Shown: positions 43,725 to 53,994 of the stretch, in pieces
Layout: every line of letters begins with the position of its first letter
Numbering within the stretch: position 1 is the first letter of the stretch
DNA from: Stutzerimonas stutzeri TS44
GTDB lineage: Bacteria; Pseudomonadota; Gammaproteobacteria; Pseudomonadales; Pseudomonadaceae
Assembly (NCBI GenBank): GCA_000263395.1
Contig: AJXE01000014.1
Coordinates: 1 to 64,000 of the forward strand
Reading direction: 5' to 3'
Length of the DNA: 64,000 bases
Program-made: the position numbers and the translations under genes
Notes under the pieces: generated by a model
The model's input: only the letters and a program-made list of their open reading frames with translations
Database searches by the model: none
What the model was told of the DNA's origin: nothing

Positions 43725-44126
43725 CTACGAGCCACCCAGCAGGTCATGCGCATCGAGCAGGCGCCAGGCGATTTCCGGGCGCTGCTGCAGGGCGCGGCGG
43801 ATGGCGGCGGCGATGGCTGGGCGGGTCTTGCGGCACAGGCCGGGCTGGTCGGCGAAGTCGATGGCGATGCCGCGCATGCTGCGCACTTCGTTGTGCCCGG
43901 GGGCGATGCTGAGGCGCATGCCCAACTGCTCGAACATGCGTTGCTGCAGATGCTCGAGGTCGTCCAGGCTCTGCACGTTTTCCAAGCGCTCGAGCAGGCG
44001 ACGCTCCTCATGCAGGGTCAGCCGCAGAATGCGTGTATCGGCGCCCGGGGTTTGCAGCAACGCATCGCGCTGGCAGGTGCAGGTACCGGGCGGGCAGGGC
44101 TGGCGCAGTGGCGGTGGGCTGTTCAT
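43725..44126 (-). CDS. Conserved hypothetical protein with N-terminal Cys cluster
   Basis: The 133-residue protein starts MNSPPPLRQPCPPGTCTCQRDALL, giving a C-x4-C-x-C pattern that could bind metal or an iron-sulfur centre. The rest is helical and ends in CRKTRPAIAAAIRRALQQRPEIAWRLLDAHDLLGG. I recall similar proteins in other pseudomonads but know no function. It lies 84 bp before rlhA on the same strand and could be co-transcribed with it. Confidence 0.7.
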   Translation of the reverse strand: MNSPPPLRQPCPPGTCTCQRDALLQTPGADTRILRLTLHEERRLLERLENVQSLDDLEHLQQRMFEQLGMRLSIAPGHNEVRSMRGIAIDFADQPGLCRKTRPAIAAAIRRALQQRPEIAWRLLDAHDLLGGS

Positions 44127-44264
44127 GGCGTTCGATCATAGCCAAGCCGGTGCGAGCCGCACAGCCGACGCGGCGGGATGACAAGCGCGGCGGTGTCGCG
44201 CACCATGACGTTCGCTTGCGCCGGGGGCGCAGCGTTTCGTCAGGTTTTTTGCTGGAGAGCTGCC

Positions 44265-45101
44265 ATGCGTGTCCTTTCATCCGTTCTGCTGTTTGCCACG
44301 CTGCTGTTCACCGGCTGGGCGGCTGCCGAGGAAGCGCAGCTGGTCGAGGCGATCAATGCCTACCGCAGCGAGGTGCAGCGCTGCGGCAGCAAGGCCAGCG
44401 AGGAACTGCCGCCGCTCACCGCCGACGCACGCCTGAATCTGCCGGCCATCGGCGCGGGCGATCTGCAGCAGGAACTGACGCGTGCGGCCTATCCGATGAT
44501 GACGGTGCAGGCCATCAGTCTGTCCGGGCCGCGGGATGCACAGGCGGCGATGCAGGCGCTGTACGAGAGCTTCTGCCAGGTACTGCTCGATCCGCAGTTC
44601 GTCGATATCGGCGTCAGCCGCGAGGGTCGCGACTGGCGCATCGTACTGGCGCGGCCGCTGCTCGACGGCCGGCTGGGCGACTGGCAGGCCGAAGGCCGGA
44701 AGCTGCTGGAACTGATCAACACCGCGCGCGCGCAGCCACGCCAGTGCGGCGCGCAGTCCTTCGCCGCGGCGGCCCCGCTTGGCTGGAATGCGACGCTCGG
44801 CAGCACGGCCGAAGTTCATAGCCGGGCGATGGCCAATCGCAATTTCTTCAGTCACCTGAGCGAGGACGGCCGCACGCCCGGCGACCGTGCGGAACTGGCC
44901 GGTTATACCGGTGGCGTGGTGGGCGAAAACATCGCCGCCGCGCTGCCGACGCCGCGCCGGGTGCTCGACGGCTGGCTGGCCAGCCCCGGCCATTGTGCCA
45001 ACCTGATGAACCCGCAGTACCGCGAACTCGGCGCGGCCTATGCGGTCGATCCGCAGAGCGACGCGGCGATCTACTGGACGGCGCTGTTCGGCGCACCCTG
45101 A
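44265..45101 (+). CDS. Exported protein with two CAP (SCP/PR-1) domains, the first degenerate
   Basis: The 278-residue protein has a signal peptide (cleavage near residue 21). Residues 146-276 form a complete CAP domain with His185, His197, Glu221 and His243 in VHSRAMAN, FFSHLSEDG, VGENIA and ASPGHCANLMNP. Residues 25-133 look like a second, shorter copy: INAYRSEVQRCG parallels INTARAQPRQCG and DPQFVDIGVSREGRDWRIVLA parallels the end of the domain, but the metal-site His and Glu are absent. Bacterial CAP proteins are mostly of unknown function. The start follows CTGGAGA. Confidence 0.85.
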   Translation: MRVLSSVLLFATLLFTGWAAAEEAQLVEAINAYRSEVQRCGSKASEELPPLTADARLNLPAIGAGDLQQELTRAAYPMMTVQAISLSGPRDAQAAMQALYESFCQVLLDPQFVDIGVSREGRDWRIVLARPLLDGRLGDWQAEGRKLLELINTARAQPRQCGAQSFAAAAPLGWNATLGSTAEVHSRAMANRNFFSHLSEDGRTPGDRAELAGYTGGVVGENIAAALPTPRRVLDGWLASPGHCANLMNPQYRELGAAYAVDPQSDAAIYWTALFGAP

Positions 45102-45248
45102 GCGCGGGCACGCGGCGCGCGCAATTCCGCGGCGGCGTGGCGGAGGCCGAGCCGCAGCGGCCCGCTGGACAATTCGATCCGCCCGGCCTAAAAAGGCGCG
45201 CGGCGCCGGCGGGCGTGGCAATGTCGTTTTTTCGGAGTCAGGTGAATC

Positions 45249-45377
45249 GTGAGAAAGAAAAAGCCCGTGGATCCCATCCGCCAGGCCGAGAAGAACCGTG
45301 CGCACCGGATCGGCTGGCTGATCGCGTTGGCCGGCATCGTGGTGGGTTTCATTCTGCTGGCGCTGAAACAGGCGTGA
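45249..45377 (+). CDS. Small single-helix membrane protein, 42 residues
   Basis: A GTG start at 45249 follows AGGTGAA and GGAG. The protein begins MRKKKPVDPIRQAEKNRAHR, a basic cytoplasmic part, and continues with one membrane helix (about residues 22-39) ending LLALKQA. The basic-in arrangement suggests the N-terminus is cytoplasmic. I do not recognise the family. The coding bias and good ribosome binding site support a real gene. Confidence 0.6.
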   Translation: MRKKKPVDPIRQAEKNRAHRIGWLIALAGIVVGFILLALKQA

Positions 45378-45467
45378 CCGCGTGACCGCCCGCTGCCAGA
45401 AGCACTGCTTGCGAACCTGGCGGTGTGTCTCGAGAGTCTGCTGGCGGCCTGTGCGGCCTGGATTGGC

Positions 45468-47651
45468 CTAGAAGCTGCGGCCCAGGTTCAGATAGAGCGC
45501 CTGCTCGTTCTCGTCGTTGGCGCCGTAGCCCAGGTTCAGCGGCCCCAGCGGGGTGTCGTAGCCGATGAACACGCTGGCGGCGTTGATGTAGCCGCTGTCG
45601 AATGCGTTGTCGTTGTTCCAGGCGCGGCCGCGCTCCAGCGAGCCGCCGAGGTACAGCGGGAAATCCAGCGGGAGGAATCCGCGTGGCGTCATGCGCCGGT
45701 AGTACACCACCCGACCGAGGCTGATGTTCTGCCCCGACAGCGCGTCCTGGCGGAAGCCTGACAACTGGCGGGCGCCGCCGAGCAGGAGGCTGGAAGTCAC
45801 CACCTCGGTATCGTCGAGCGTGCGCCCGTAGCGGCCGCCCAGTACCCAAGTGTGCGGCCCGTGGCTGAGCGCCTTGTCCAGGCGGATGTGCCATTGCCGA
45901 TAGCGTTCGTCCGAGCCGAGTCCCGGTGTGTACTGGCGCAGCGTCAGGCTGATGTCCTCGCCCTCGTGGGGGAAATCCACGTCATCGAGCGTATCGAACG
46001 AGTACTGCAGGGCGTAGTAGCCCTCGCTGAAACTGAAATCCGGCAGGTCGCGCTCGCCGACGCGCACGTCCGCCTCGCCCCACGCCTGGCCGACGCCGAA
46101 GCGGATCTCGCCGTTGTTGGCGATCTGCCGGCCGAGGTTCAGCCCGTAGCCGTAGCGGCGCAGGCGGTATTCGGCAATCGGGTCGTGCTCCAGCGTCGCC
46201 TCGACGTTCTGTGCCTCGATGAACGCATTCGGCGCGACGAACCAGCGCGAGCCGGCGTCCAGTGGCTGGTAGAACTCGCTGAACAGCTCCTGGTGGTCGC
46301 CCAGTTGCATCCGCGTCAGCCACTCGGCACCCAGCTCGTTGATGCCGTTCATGCGGTAGCTGGCGCCGATGTTGAAGGCGCTGTCGCCCTGGAAGTCATC
46401 GGACAGGTTCAGCCCCAGGCGCAGGTAGTCGGTGCCGGAGCGCTTCTCGCGCGTGCGGATCACCAGCGTGTTGCCCAGCTTGCCGTGGGCGACGCGGTAT
46501 TCGACACGGTCGAAATAGTCCAGGCCATACAGCGTGCCCATGTCCTTCTGCAGATCGCCGAGGTCGAGCGGCTCGCCGAGGCGCTGGCGGATGTGGCGGC
46601 GGATCACCGCGTCGCCGACCTTCGAGTCGTTCTCGATGCGCACCGCGGTGATCACCGGCGTGCGCGGATCGTTCGAGCGCGCCAGGCTCAGCGCCGGGTT
46701 GCCACCGCTGGCGGGCGCGAAGCCGACCAGGCGCCCTTCGAGCGCGCGGGTGGCGCGGTAGCCGGCGTCGATCAGCTGCGCGGTGCTGCCGAAATCGGTC
46801 GAGCCGTAGGCCGCCAGCGGCGGCTCGATCAGCAGGTCTTCGGCGCGCAGGGTGGCCAGCTGCGCCTCGGAGTTGCGCCGCGTCATCATGGTGGTGGTCT
46901 GGTTGAGCACGTCGAACACGGTGAGCAGGTCTTCGCGGCGCATCAGCGGCGTGCCGATGTCGACCACGATCAGCCGGTCGACGCCCATGTCGCGCGCCAC
47001 GTCCATCGGGATGTTGTCGACCATGCCGCCGTCCACCAGCAGGCGGCCGTCAAGCTCGACCGGCGCGAACACCGCCGGGATCGACATGCTGGCGCGGATC
47101 ACCTGCGGCAGGTGACCGCTGCGAAACACCACCTTTTCGTCGTTGGCGATGTCGGTCGCCACCGCGCGGAAGGGGATCGGCAACTGGTCGAAGTCGCGTG
47201 TATCGCTGGCGTGCACCAGCAGGCGCTCGAGCAGCAGAGAGAGGTTCTGCCCCTGGATCACGCCCAGCGGCAGACCGAGGCTGCCGTCGTCGCGGAAACT
47301 GAGCTTGCGTTTGACCAGGAAGTCGCGGTCGTCCTGCTTGCGCCGAAATGGCACGTCCTGGCGCGCCGGATCGTCGGACAGCACCTGCTGCCAGTCCAGC
47401 GTCATGGCCAGTTTCTCCAGCTCGTCGGGGGTGTAGCCGGCGGCGTACAGCCCGCCGATCACCGCGCCCATGCTGGTGCCGGCTACCGCATCGATGCGCA
47501 CGCCCTGTTCCTCCAGCGCCTTGAGCACGCCGATATGCGCCAGCCCGCGCGCCGCGCCGCCGGACAGCACCAGCCCGGTCTTCGGCGCGGCAGCCTCGGC
47601 GAGGCCGCTCAGCGGCAGGCAGAACAGCAGGACAAGCAGCAGGCGACGCAT
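45468..47651 (-). CDS. plpD: Patatin-like phospholipase autotransporter (type Vd)
   Basis: The outer-membrane protein exports its own lipase domain. The 727-residue chain has a signal peptide (1-20) and a patatin domain (about 25-330) with GGAARG, the nucleophile Ser60 in GTSMG and Asp207 in DGG. A POTRA-like domain (about 338-415) and a C-terminal beta-barrel ending in LNLGRSF follow. Length and catalytic residues match P. aeruginosa PlpD (728 residues) as I recall it. The final Phe is the usual barrel-insertion signal. It appears monocistronic. Confidence 0.93.
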   Translation of the reverse strand: MRRLLLVLLFCLPLSGLAEAAAPKTGLVLSGGAARGLAHIGVLKALEEQGVRIDAVAGTSMGAVIGGLYAAGYTPDELEKLAMTLDWQQVLSDDPARQDVPFRRKQDDRDFLVKRKLSFRDDGSLGLPLGVIQGQNLSLLLERLLVHASDTRDFDQLPIPFRAVATDIANDEKVVFRSGHLPQVIRASMSIPAVFAPVELDGRLLVDGGMVDNIPMDVARDMGVDRLIVVDIGTPLMRREDLLTVFDVLNQTTTMMTRRNSEAQLATLRAEDLLIEPPLAAYGSTDFGSTAQLIDAGYRATRALEGRLVGFAPASGGNPALSLARSNDPRTPVITAVRIENDSKVGDAVIRRHIRQRLGEPLDLGDLQKDMGTLYGLDYFDRVEYRVAHGKLGNTLVIRTREKRSGTDYLRLGLNLSDDFQGDSAFNIGASYRMNGINELGAEWLTRMQLGDHQELFSEFYQPLDAGSRWFVAPNAFIEAQNVEATLEHDPIAEYRLRRYGYGLNLGRQIANNGEIRFGVGQAWGEADVRVGERDLPDFSFSEGYYALQYSFDTLDDVDFPHEGEDISLTLRQYTPGLGSDERYRQWHIRLDKALSHGPHTWVLGGRYGRTLDDTEVVTSSLLLGGARQLSGFRQDALSGQNISLGRVVYYRRMTPRGFLPLDFPLYLGGSLERGRAWNNDNAFDSGYINAASVFIGYDTPLGPLNLGYGANDENEQALYLNLGRSF

Positions 47652-47721
47652 GACGGATTCCGGGTGCGAAAGAAAAGGCCGCTATTATAGGCCGCTCCCA
47701 TTACCAGCCAGGGTCGCGCGC

Positions 47722-48003
47722 ATGTCCAACGGCAAAGCGGAAATCGTCATCGTCTATTGCACCCAGTGCCAGTGGCTGCTGCGCGCGGCCTGGCTCGCCC
47801 AGGAGCTGCTGTCGACCTTCACCGACGATCTCGCCCGGGTCGCGCTGGAGCCAGGCAGCGGCGGGGTGTTTCGCATCACCTGCGACGGCGAGCAGATCTG
47901 GGAGCGCACGCTCGATGGCGGCTTCCCGGAGGCCAAGGAACTCAAGCGGCGGGTGCGCGACCGCATCGATCCGCAGCGCTCGCTGGGCCACAACGATCGT
48001 TGA
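47722..48003 (+). CDS. SelT/SelW/SelH-family (Rdx) protein
   Basis: The 93-residue protein has a thioredoxin-like fold with the redox motif CTQC near the N-terminus (IVIVYCTQCQWLLRAAWLAQELL). It ends in the Rdx-family segment WERTLDGGFPEAKELKRRVRDRIDPQRSLGH. It is the Cys form of a family that in animals contains selenocysteine. The partner is unknown. It is divergent from plpD and convergent with the DMT gene, with three bases between the stops. Confidence 0.9.
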   Translation: MSNGKAEIVIVYCTQCQWLLRAAWLAQELLSTFTDDLARVALEPGSGGVFRITCDGEQIWERTLDGGFPEAKELKRRVRDRIDPQRSLGHNDR

Positions 48004-48006
48004 GGT

Positions 48007-48867
48007 TCAGGACGCCGGCGGGCTCTTCAGGCGGCTGGTGACGATGCTGGCGAGAATGATCAGCGCGCCGCCGGCGAGCATGCGCAGGGTCGGCTGCTCG
48101 TCGAACAGCCACCAGGCGAAGGCAATGCCGTAGACCGGTTCGAGGGCGAAGATCACCGAGGTGGTGCGCGCCTTGAGCACCCGCAGGCTGGCGACGAACA
48201 GGCTGTGCGCCAGGCCGGTGCAGAGCACGCCGAGCAGCGCCAGCCAGAGCCAGTCCAGCGCCGGGATGGCGGGCACGCCCGCCCAGGCGAACGGCAGCAG
48301 GCCGAGCAGGATCGCCAGGTTCTGCCACAGTGCGGCCTGCACCGCATCGATGCCGCGGGTGACCGCGCGGTTGAGCAGCGACAGCAAGGCGAACAGCAGG
48401 CCCGACAGCACGCCATAGAGCAGTCCGCCGGTCGCGGCGCTGGACACGTCGAAGCCCGGCGTGACCAGCAACAGGCCCAGGCCGACCAGGCCGACCATCG
48501 CATACTCGATCGCCCGGGTGCGCTCGCGAAACAGCAGCCCCTCCAGCAGTACGGTGAATGCCGGGAAGCTGGCGAAACCGAGGGTGGCGATGCCGACGCC
48601 GGCGACCTTCACCGCAACGAAGAACGTCAGCCAGTGCGCACCCAGCAGCACGCCACCGAGCATCAGGCCGCAGCGGCGCTTCCAGTCGGGGCGCGCGCCG
48701 CTGCGCGGCAGCAGCATGGTCACCGCCAGCAACGCGAGGACGGCGAACAGGGCACGGCCGAAGGTGATCATCAGCGGCTGGCTCTCGGCGAGTTTGCCGA
48801 GCACGCCGGACAGGCCGAACATCAGCGCGCCGAGATGAATCGCCAGCAGGGCGCGACGCGGGGTCAT
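48007..48867 (-). CDS. EamA/DMT-family transporter
   Basis: The 286-residue inner-membrane protein has ten predicted helices in two five-helix EamA repeats (about 5-140 and 150-280). The second repeat includes the typical ALEPVYGIAFAWWLFDEQPT. Members export amino acids, purines or other metabolites. The AraC gene at 48975-49727 lies 107 bp upstream on the same strand and may control it. No clear ribosome binding site is seen at the start. Confidence 0.88.
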   Translation of the reverse strand: MTPRRALLAIHLGALMFGLSGVLGKLAESQPLMITFGRALFAVLALLAVTMLLPRSGARPDWKRRCGLMLGGVLLGAHWLTFFVAVKVAGVGIATLGFASFPAFTVLLEGLLFRERTRAIEYAMVGLVGLGLLLVTPGFDVSSAATGGLLYGVLSGLLFALLSLLNRAVTRGIDAVQAALWQNLAILLGLLPFAWAGVPAIPALDWLWLALLGVLCTGLAHSLFVASLRVLKARTTSVIFALEPVYGIAFAWWLFDEQPTLRMLAGGALIILASIVTSRLKSPPAS

Positions 48868-48974
48868 GTGTCGATACCGCGGGTCAGCGGTGGGTACGAA
48901 GGAAGCATGCGGTTACCGCGACGACGATGGCAGGGCGATCATGCTAGGACAGTCGCGTGGGCTCGTCTGTCGCG

Positions 48975-49727
48975 TCAGCCGGCGGTTTTGTCGCGCAACT
49001 CTCGCGGCGTGCAGCCGTGCGCGCGAACCAGCGCCGCGGTGAAGGCGCTCTGCGAGGCGTAGCCGACCCGCGCGGCGATCTCGCCGACCGGCAGCTGGGT
49101 GCCGCGCAGCAACGCTTCGCCTCGCTGCAGACGCCGCTGGCGCACGTAGTTCATGGGCGTCTGCCCGGTTTCGTCGAGAAAGCGCGCATGCAGGCGCGCC
49201 ACGGACAGGCCGGCGACGCGCGCCAGGTCCGCTACCTGCAATGGATGAGCGAGGTGCCGGTCGATGTAGGCGGTGAGCGCCGCAAGCGACAGCGGCGGCC
49301 GCTTGCCGAGTGGCGCGCAACCGCTCGCCAGTGTTGCCAGCAGCAGTACGGTGCCCTGTTCGGCGATCAGCGGATCGTCTAGCGGGCTGCTGGCCAGCCA
49401 CTCCACCAGGCGCTGCTGCGTCGCGCTCAGGCGCAGCGAGTCGGGGCGTTCGAGCAGCCGCAGGCTGGATGCGCTGTGCGGGCCGAGGCGCTCGCCAATC
49501 CAGTCTGGGTGCGCAATGTCGAGCACCAGGCAGTGGCTGCCGCGGGCGCTGTCGCAGGCATGATGAGTGGTCGGGGGGACGACCGCCAGGCATTGCTGGC
49601 CGATGCGGCTGCCACGCCCGGCGATCTCGAACTCCAGCTGGCCGCGCAGGCCGAACACCAGTTGCACATGCTCGTGGCTGTGAGCGACCTGCTCCTGGTT
49701 GTAATGACGAAGGGTCAGCATCTGCAT
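48975..49727 (-). CDS. AraC-family regulator
   Basis: The 250-residue regulator has an N-terminal cupin-like sensor domain (HSHEHVQLVFGLRGQLEFEI, about 15-80) and a C-terminal double helix-turn-helix (about 150-245). The second helix-turn-helix contains VGEIAARVGYASQSAFTAALVRAHGCTPRELR. It is read in the same direction as the EamA transporter and probably controls it. The effector is unknown. Confidence 0.88.
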   Translation of the reverse strand: MQMLTLRHYNQEQVAHSHEHVQLVFGLRGQLEFEIAGRGSRIGQQCLAVVPPTTHHACDSARGSHCLVLDIAHPDWIGERLGPHSASSLRLLERPDSLRLSATQQRLVEWLASSPLDDPLIAEQGTVLLLATLASGCAPLGKRPPLSLAALTAYIDRHLAHPLQVADLARVAGLSVARLHARFLDETGQTPMNYVRQRRLQRGEALLRGTQLPVGEIAARVGYASQSAFTAALVRAHGCTPRELRDKTAG

Positions 49728-49751
49728 GGCGGCCTCGCTGCGTTCTCCCGC

Positions 49752-51140
49752 TCAGAGAATGACCTTGTCGCGCAGCTTCTCGGCGGCCTGCTGCAGGGCC
49801 TGGATCACGCGCTCCTTGTCGAAGTTCTGCACACCGTTGGTGTCCAGGTACATGGAGAAGCCCGGCAGCTCGGTCTCGACGAAGCTGCTGGTGGCGCCGA
49901 GGTCGCGGCGGAAATCGACGACCTGATAGATCTGCACCGGCCGGGTGAAGCCCTTGACGCCGATCTGGCCCTTGTCGCGGCACATGATCACGTCCTTCAC
50001 CAGCGAATAGGTTTCGTGGGAGATGAGGATTTCGCTGGTCTCGGCAGCGTTTTCCAGGCGACTGGCGAGGTTCACCTCGCGCCCGATGATGGTGTAGTCC
50101 ATCCGCGTGTCGGCGCCGAAGTTGCCCACCGTGCAATAGCCGGTGTTGATCCCCATGCGGATCTCCATCGGCCGGGTGATGCCCTGCGCGCGCCATTGCT
50201 GGCGCAGCACCTTCATGTGCTTGCGCATGGCGATGGCCATCGACACGGCGGCCACGGCGTCCTTCTTCGCGCCCTGGCTGGTCGGGTCGCCGAAGAACAC
50301 CATCACGCAGTCGCCGACGAACTTGTCGATGGTGCCACCGTACTTGAGCGCGATCTTCGACATCTCGTTCAGGTAGTTGTTGAGCAGGTCGGTCAGCGCC
50401 TCGGCTTCCAGTTCCTCGGAGAGTTCGGTGAAGCCCTTGATGTCGGAGAAGAACACCGAGAGCTTCTTGCGCTGGGTCTCCAGGCGCACGCTGCGCTTGC
50501 CGGAGAAGATCGATTCCCACACCTGTGGCGACAGGTACTTGGCCAGATTGCGCGCCAGCCGCGCGGCCTTGGCCTGCTCGGCTTCGATATCGCGCCGCGC
50601 CTGGGCCAGGCGCAGGCCCTGCTGGTGCACGAAGTAGGCCGTGGCGCAGATGTACAGCGTGGCGAACAGGATGCTCACCAGCGAGACCAGCTGCGGTGTG
50701 GTGTCGCGAAACTCCAGCGGCACCAGCACGCTGCCCAGGCCGATGCCGCCGGCCACACCGAGCACTGCCAGCAGCAGGTAGTGCAGGCTGCCGATGACCA
50801 GCGCGCTGAAGCACAGCGTCAGCAGGAACACCAGGCTGGGCACGATGGGTACGCCCAGCAGGATGATGGCGATGCCGGTATTGAGCGCGTCCAGGCACAG
50901 CAGCACCTGCGAGGTGCGCTGGGGATGATCGCGCTTGAAGCGATAACCAAGGTGGTAGGCCAGATGCGGATAGAGCAGCGCATAAGGCACCATCCACAAC
51001 AGGTCGATGGGAAAGAACTGCGTATAGGTTCCGGCCGCGAGCGTGGCGGCGCCGGCCAGGTAGGCGAACACACGGGAGTAGTACTCGCCCAGCGTGCGAT
51101 TGGCCAGGCCGTTGCGGCGCTCTACCGTGACGGAAGTCAT
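49752..51140 (-). CDS. cyaB: Membrane-bound class III adenylate cyclase with MASE2 domain
   Basis: The enzyme makes cAMP. The 462-residue protein has an N-terminal MASE2 domain of six membrane helices (about 30-190), then a class III cyclase domain. Metal Asp residues lie in [14 protein letters not shown] and [11 protein letters not shown], the substrate-binding strand is [17 protein letters not shown], and [16 protein letters not shown] precedes it. It matches CyaB of P. aeruginosa (463 residues), the main source of cAMP for Vfr and a contact-responsive enzyme. The start at 51140 follows AGGGAA. Confidence 0.93.
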   Translation of the reverse strand: MTSVTVERRNGLANRTLGEYYSRVFAYLAGAATLAAGTYTQFFPIDLLWMVPYALLYPHLAYHLGYRFKRDHPQRTSQVLLCLDALNTGIAIILLGVPIVPSLVFLLTLCFSALVIGSLHYLLLAVLGVAGGIGLGSVLVPLEFRDTTPQLVSLVSILFATLYICATAYFVHQQGLRLAQARRDIEAEQAKAARLARNLAKYLSPQVWESIFSGKRSVRLETQRKKLSVFFSDIKGFTELSEELEAEALTDLLNNYLNEMSKIALKYGGTIDKFVGDCVMVFFGDPTSQGAKKDAVAAVSMAIAMRKHMKVLRQQWRAQGITRPMEIRMGINTGYCTVGNFGADTRMDYTIIGREVNLASRLENAAETSEILISHETYSLVKDVIMCRDKGQIGVKGFTRPVQIYQVVDFRRDLGATSSFVETELPGFSMYLDTNGVQNFDKERVIQALQQAAEKLRDKVIL

Positions 51141-51447
51141 GTTGCGTTCCCTTGTAAAGTCGACGCCTTTTCGCGGCGCCTTGCTGACTGAAGCGCCCGC
51201 GCGCCGAACGCTTGGAAGGGCCATGTCGGTGGGCGGTGCATTGCGCTGTCCTGCCGTGGTTCCCGCCGAACCGGTCGATCATAACCAAGCGGCGCCCCGC
51301 AGCCAAACCGTAGGTGACAAAAGCCATGCGGCGTTGGGGCGCGGCGATTGGCAAAGACGACCCCGGCGGAACCCGCCGAGACGAAAGCGCCCTAAACTAC
51401 AGCGGTGCCGCGCACCTCTTTCTTCCTCCTACGAACAGGATTTCCCC
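51141..51447. other. Divergent intergenic region between cyaB and the DUF808 gene
   Basis: This 307-bp stretch must contain the promoters of both genes. I see no coding sequence, strong palindrome or convincing sigma-70 pair in it. Confidence 0.5.
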
Positions 51448-52377
51448 TTGGCTACCAGTCTGCTTGCCTTGCTCGACGATATCGCGACGATTCTGGATGA
51501 CGTATCCGTGATGACCAAGGTCGCCGCCAAGAAAACCGCCGGCGTGCTGGGCGACGACCTGGCGCTCAACGCCCAGCAGGTCAGTGGCGTCAAGGCCGAC
51601 CGTGAACTGCCGGTGGTCTGGGCCGTCTGCAAGGGCTCGTTGAAGAACAAGCTGATCCTGGTGCCGGCGGCGCTGCTGATCAGCGCCTTCGCGCCGTGGG
51701 CGATCACGCCGCTGCTGATGCTCGGCGGCGCGTTTCTCTGCTACGAGGGCTTCGAGAAGCTGGCGCATCGCTTCCTGCACGACGATACCGCCGAGCACGC
51801 CGAAACCGTCAGGGCGCTGGCCGATCCGGCGGTGGACATGGTGGCGTTCGAGAAGGACAAGATTCGCGGCGCAATCCGCACCGACTTCATCCTCTCCGCG
51901 GAGATCATCGCCATCACCCTGGGCACCGTGGCCAATGCCAGCTTCGCCCAGCAGGTCATGGTGCTGGCCGGCATCGCCGTGGTGATGACCGTCGGCGTCT
52001 ATGGGCTGGTCGCCGGGATCGTCAAGCTCGACGACCTGGGGCTGGCGCTGAGCAAGGCGACAAGCGCGGCGACGCAAGCCATCGGCCGCGGCATCCTGTG
52101 GCTGGCACCGTGGCTGATGAAAACGCTGTCGGTGGTCGGCACCGCGGCGATGTTCATGGTCGGTGGCGGCATCCTCACCCACGGCATCGGCGTGGTGCAT
52201 CACTGGATCGTCAGCAGCGCCGAGCAGACGCAGCATCTGCCGTACATCGGCGCGGTGCTCGGCGGGCTGCTGCCGACGCTGCTCGACGCTGTCTTCGGCA
52301 TCGTCGCCGGCGGCGTGATCCTGGCCGTGCTAACGCTGGGCGGCCGCCTGTTCGGCAAGCGCCAGGCCGATCAGTGA
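51448..52377 (+). CDS. DUF808 (YedI) family inner-membrane protein
   Basis: The 309-residue protein begins (TTG start, after CAGGA) [42 protein letters not shown], the hallmark of the YedI family. It has about seven hydrophobic segments and the conserved [16 protein letters not shown] and [17 protein letters not shown] stretches. The function is not established. Its last seven bases overlap the end of the convergent trkH gene. Confidence 0.88.
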   Translation: MATSLLALLDDIATILDDVSVMTKVAAKKTAGVLGDDLALNAQQVSGVKADRELPVVWAVCKGSLKNKLILVPAALLISAFAPWAITPLLMLGGAFLCYEGFEKLAHRFLHDDTAEHAETVRALADPAVDMVAFEKDKIRGAIRTDFILSAEIIAITLGTVANASFAQQVMVLAGIAVVMTVGVYGLVAGIVKLDDLGLALSKATSAATQAIGRGILWLAPWLMKTLSVVGTAAMFMVGGGILTHGIGVVHHWIVSSAEQTQHLPYIGAVLGGLLPTLLDAVFGIVAGGVILAVLTLGGRLFGKRQADQ

Positions 52378-53822
52378 CGCCAGAACGCCGGGGTAAGCAC
52401 CACCAGCACGGTGATGATCTCCAGGCGCCCCAGCAGCATGCCGAGCGACAGCAGCCATTTGGCCGCATCCGGCAGCGGGCTGAAGTTGCCGGCCGGGCCG
52501 ATGATGGCGCCAAGGCCCGGCCCGACGTTGCACACTGCCGACGCCGCGCCGGTCAGCGCGGTGATCAGATCCAGCCCGAGCAGCGCCAGGCATAGCGCGA
52601 GGGCGCCGATGGTGATGGTGATGAAGAAGGAGAAGGTCAGGATCGAACGGACGATGTCCTCGTCCAGCGTGTGACCGTTGTACTGCTGGCGAATGACTGC
52701 GCGCGGATGGATCAGCTGCTTGAGGTTGGCCCGCAGCAGCGCGTAGGCGACCTGGAAACGGAAGATCTTCAGACCGCCGGTGGTGGAGCCGGAGCAGCCG
52801 CCGATGAAGGTCAGATAGAAGAACACCATCATCGCGAAGCCACCCCACTGGGTGTAGTCGCCCGAGGCGTAGCCGGTGGTGGTGACCACCGAAACCACGT
52901 TGAAGGTCACGATGCGCAGCGCGTACAGCCAGTCGGCATCATGGGTGAACCAGTACCAGCCGCTGAACAGCACGCTGGTGACCGCCAGCAGCAGCAGGAA
53001 ACCGCGCACCTGCTGATCGCGGATCAGCGCCTTGCGGTGGCCGCGTAGCGTAGCAACGTACAGGGTGAACGGCAGGCTGCCGAGCACCATGAAGAACACC
53101 GCCACCCAGTGCGCCGACGGGCTGAACTTGCCCATCGAAGAGTCGGAAGTGGAAAAGCCGCCGGTGGACACCGTGGACATCGCATGGTTGATCGCATCGA
53201 ACAGGCTCATGTCCGCCAGCCAGAAGGCCAGCACGGCGGCCAGCGTCAGCCCCACGTAGATGACGATCAGGTACTGCCCGGCGATGTGCGAGCGCGGCAC
53301 GACCTTTTCCGACCAGTCCGACGATTCCGTCTGGAACAGGCGCATGCCACCGATTCGCAGCAGCGGCAGGATCGCCACCGCCATGCCGATGAAGCCGATG
53401 CCGCCCAGCCAGTGCAGCATCGAGCGCCACATCAGCAGGCCGGGCGAGGCGTCGTCGAGACCGGTGAGGATGGTCGAGCCGGTGGTGGTGATGCCCGACA
53501 TGGTCTCGAAGAAGGCGTCGGTGTAGCTGATGTGCTGGCTCAGCATCATCGGCAGTGCGGCGAAGCAGCAGACCACCAGCCAGCTGGCGGTGGTCAGGAA
53601 GTACATGTCGCGCGGCCGCAGCTTGGCGTTGGCCGGACGCCCCGGAGCGACCAGTGCGACGCCGCAGCCGCCGGTGATTGCGCTGGCCCAGATGAATGCC
53701 TGCAGGTCGTCGGCGCGCTCGAATGCCAGCAGCGTCAGCATCGGCACGGCCATGCCGATCGCCAGGGTGATGAGGAAGATGCCGAGAATGAAGCCGATGA
53801 TGCGCAGCGTCGGTAAGGCCAT
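52371..53822 (-). CDS. trkH: TrkH-family potassium uptake protein
   Basis: The protein is the membrane channel of the Trk potassium uptake system and works with cytoplasmic TrkA. The 483-residue protein has four channel-like repeats with filter segments [38 protein letters not shown] and [11 protein letters not shown]. The length is normal for TrkH. The start at 53822 is the ATG before the first helix. TrkA is not in this window. The gene end overlaps the convergent DUF808 gene. Confidence 0.93.
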   Translation of the reverse strand: MALPTLRIIGFILGIFLITLAIGMAVPMLTLLAFERADDLQAFIWASAITGGCGVALVAPGRPANAKLRPRDMYFLTTASWLVVCCFAALPMMLSQHISYTDAFFETMSGITTTGSTILTGLDDASPGLLMWRSMLHWLGGIGFIGMAVAILPLLRIGGMRLFQTESSDWSEKVVPRSHIAGQYLIVIYVGLTLAAVLAFWLADMSLFDAINHAMSTVSTGGFSTSDSSMGKFSPSAHWVAVFFMVLGSLPFTLYVATLRGHRKALIRDQQVRGFLLLLAVTSVLFSGWYWFTHDADWLYALRIVTFNVVSVVTTTGYASGDYTQWGGFAMMVFFYLTFIGGCSGSTTGGLKIFRFQVAYALLRANLKQLIHPRAVIRQQYNGHTLDEDIVRSILTFSFFITITIGALALCLALLGLDLITALTGAASAVCNVGPGLGAIIGPAGNFSPLPDAAKWLLSLGMLLGRLEIITVLVVLTPAFWRH

Positions 53823-53994
53823 TGAGTGGAACTCGGCGCCAGAAATGAGGGCCGCCATTCTACCCGCGCCGGCGCGCCAGTAAACCGCCTGCAGCCCGCC
53901 GATGGACATGCGCGGGGCTCTTCACAAGCGTATGGCGATGCATAGAATAGCCGCCCGGCGCCGGCCGATTCCGGCATCTGCGCGTGTTGCCTCC

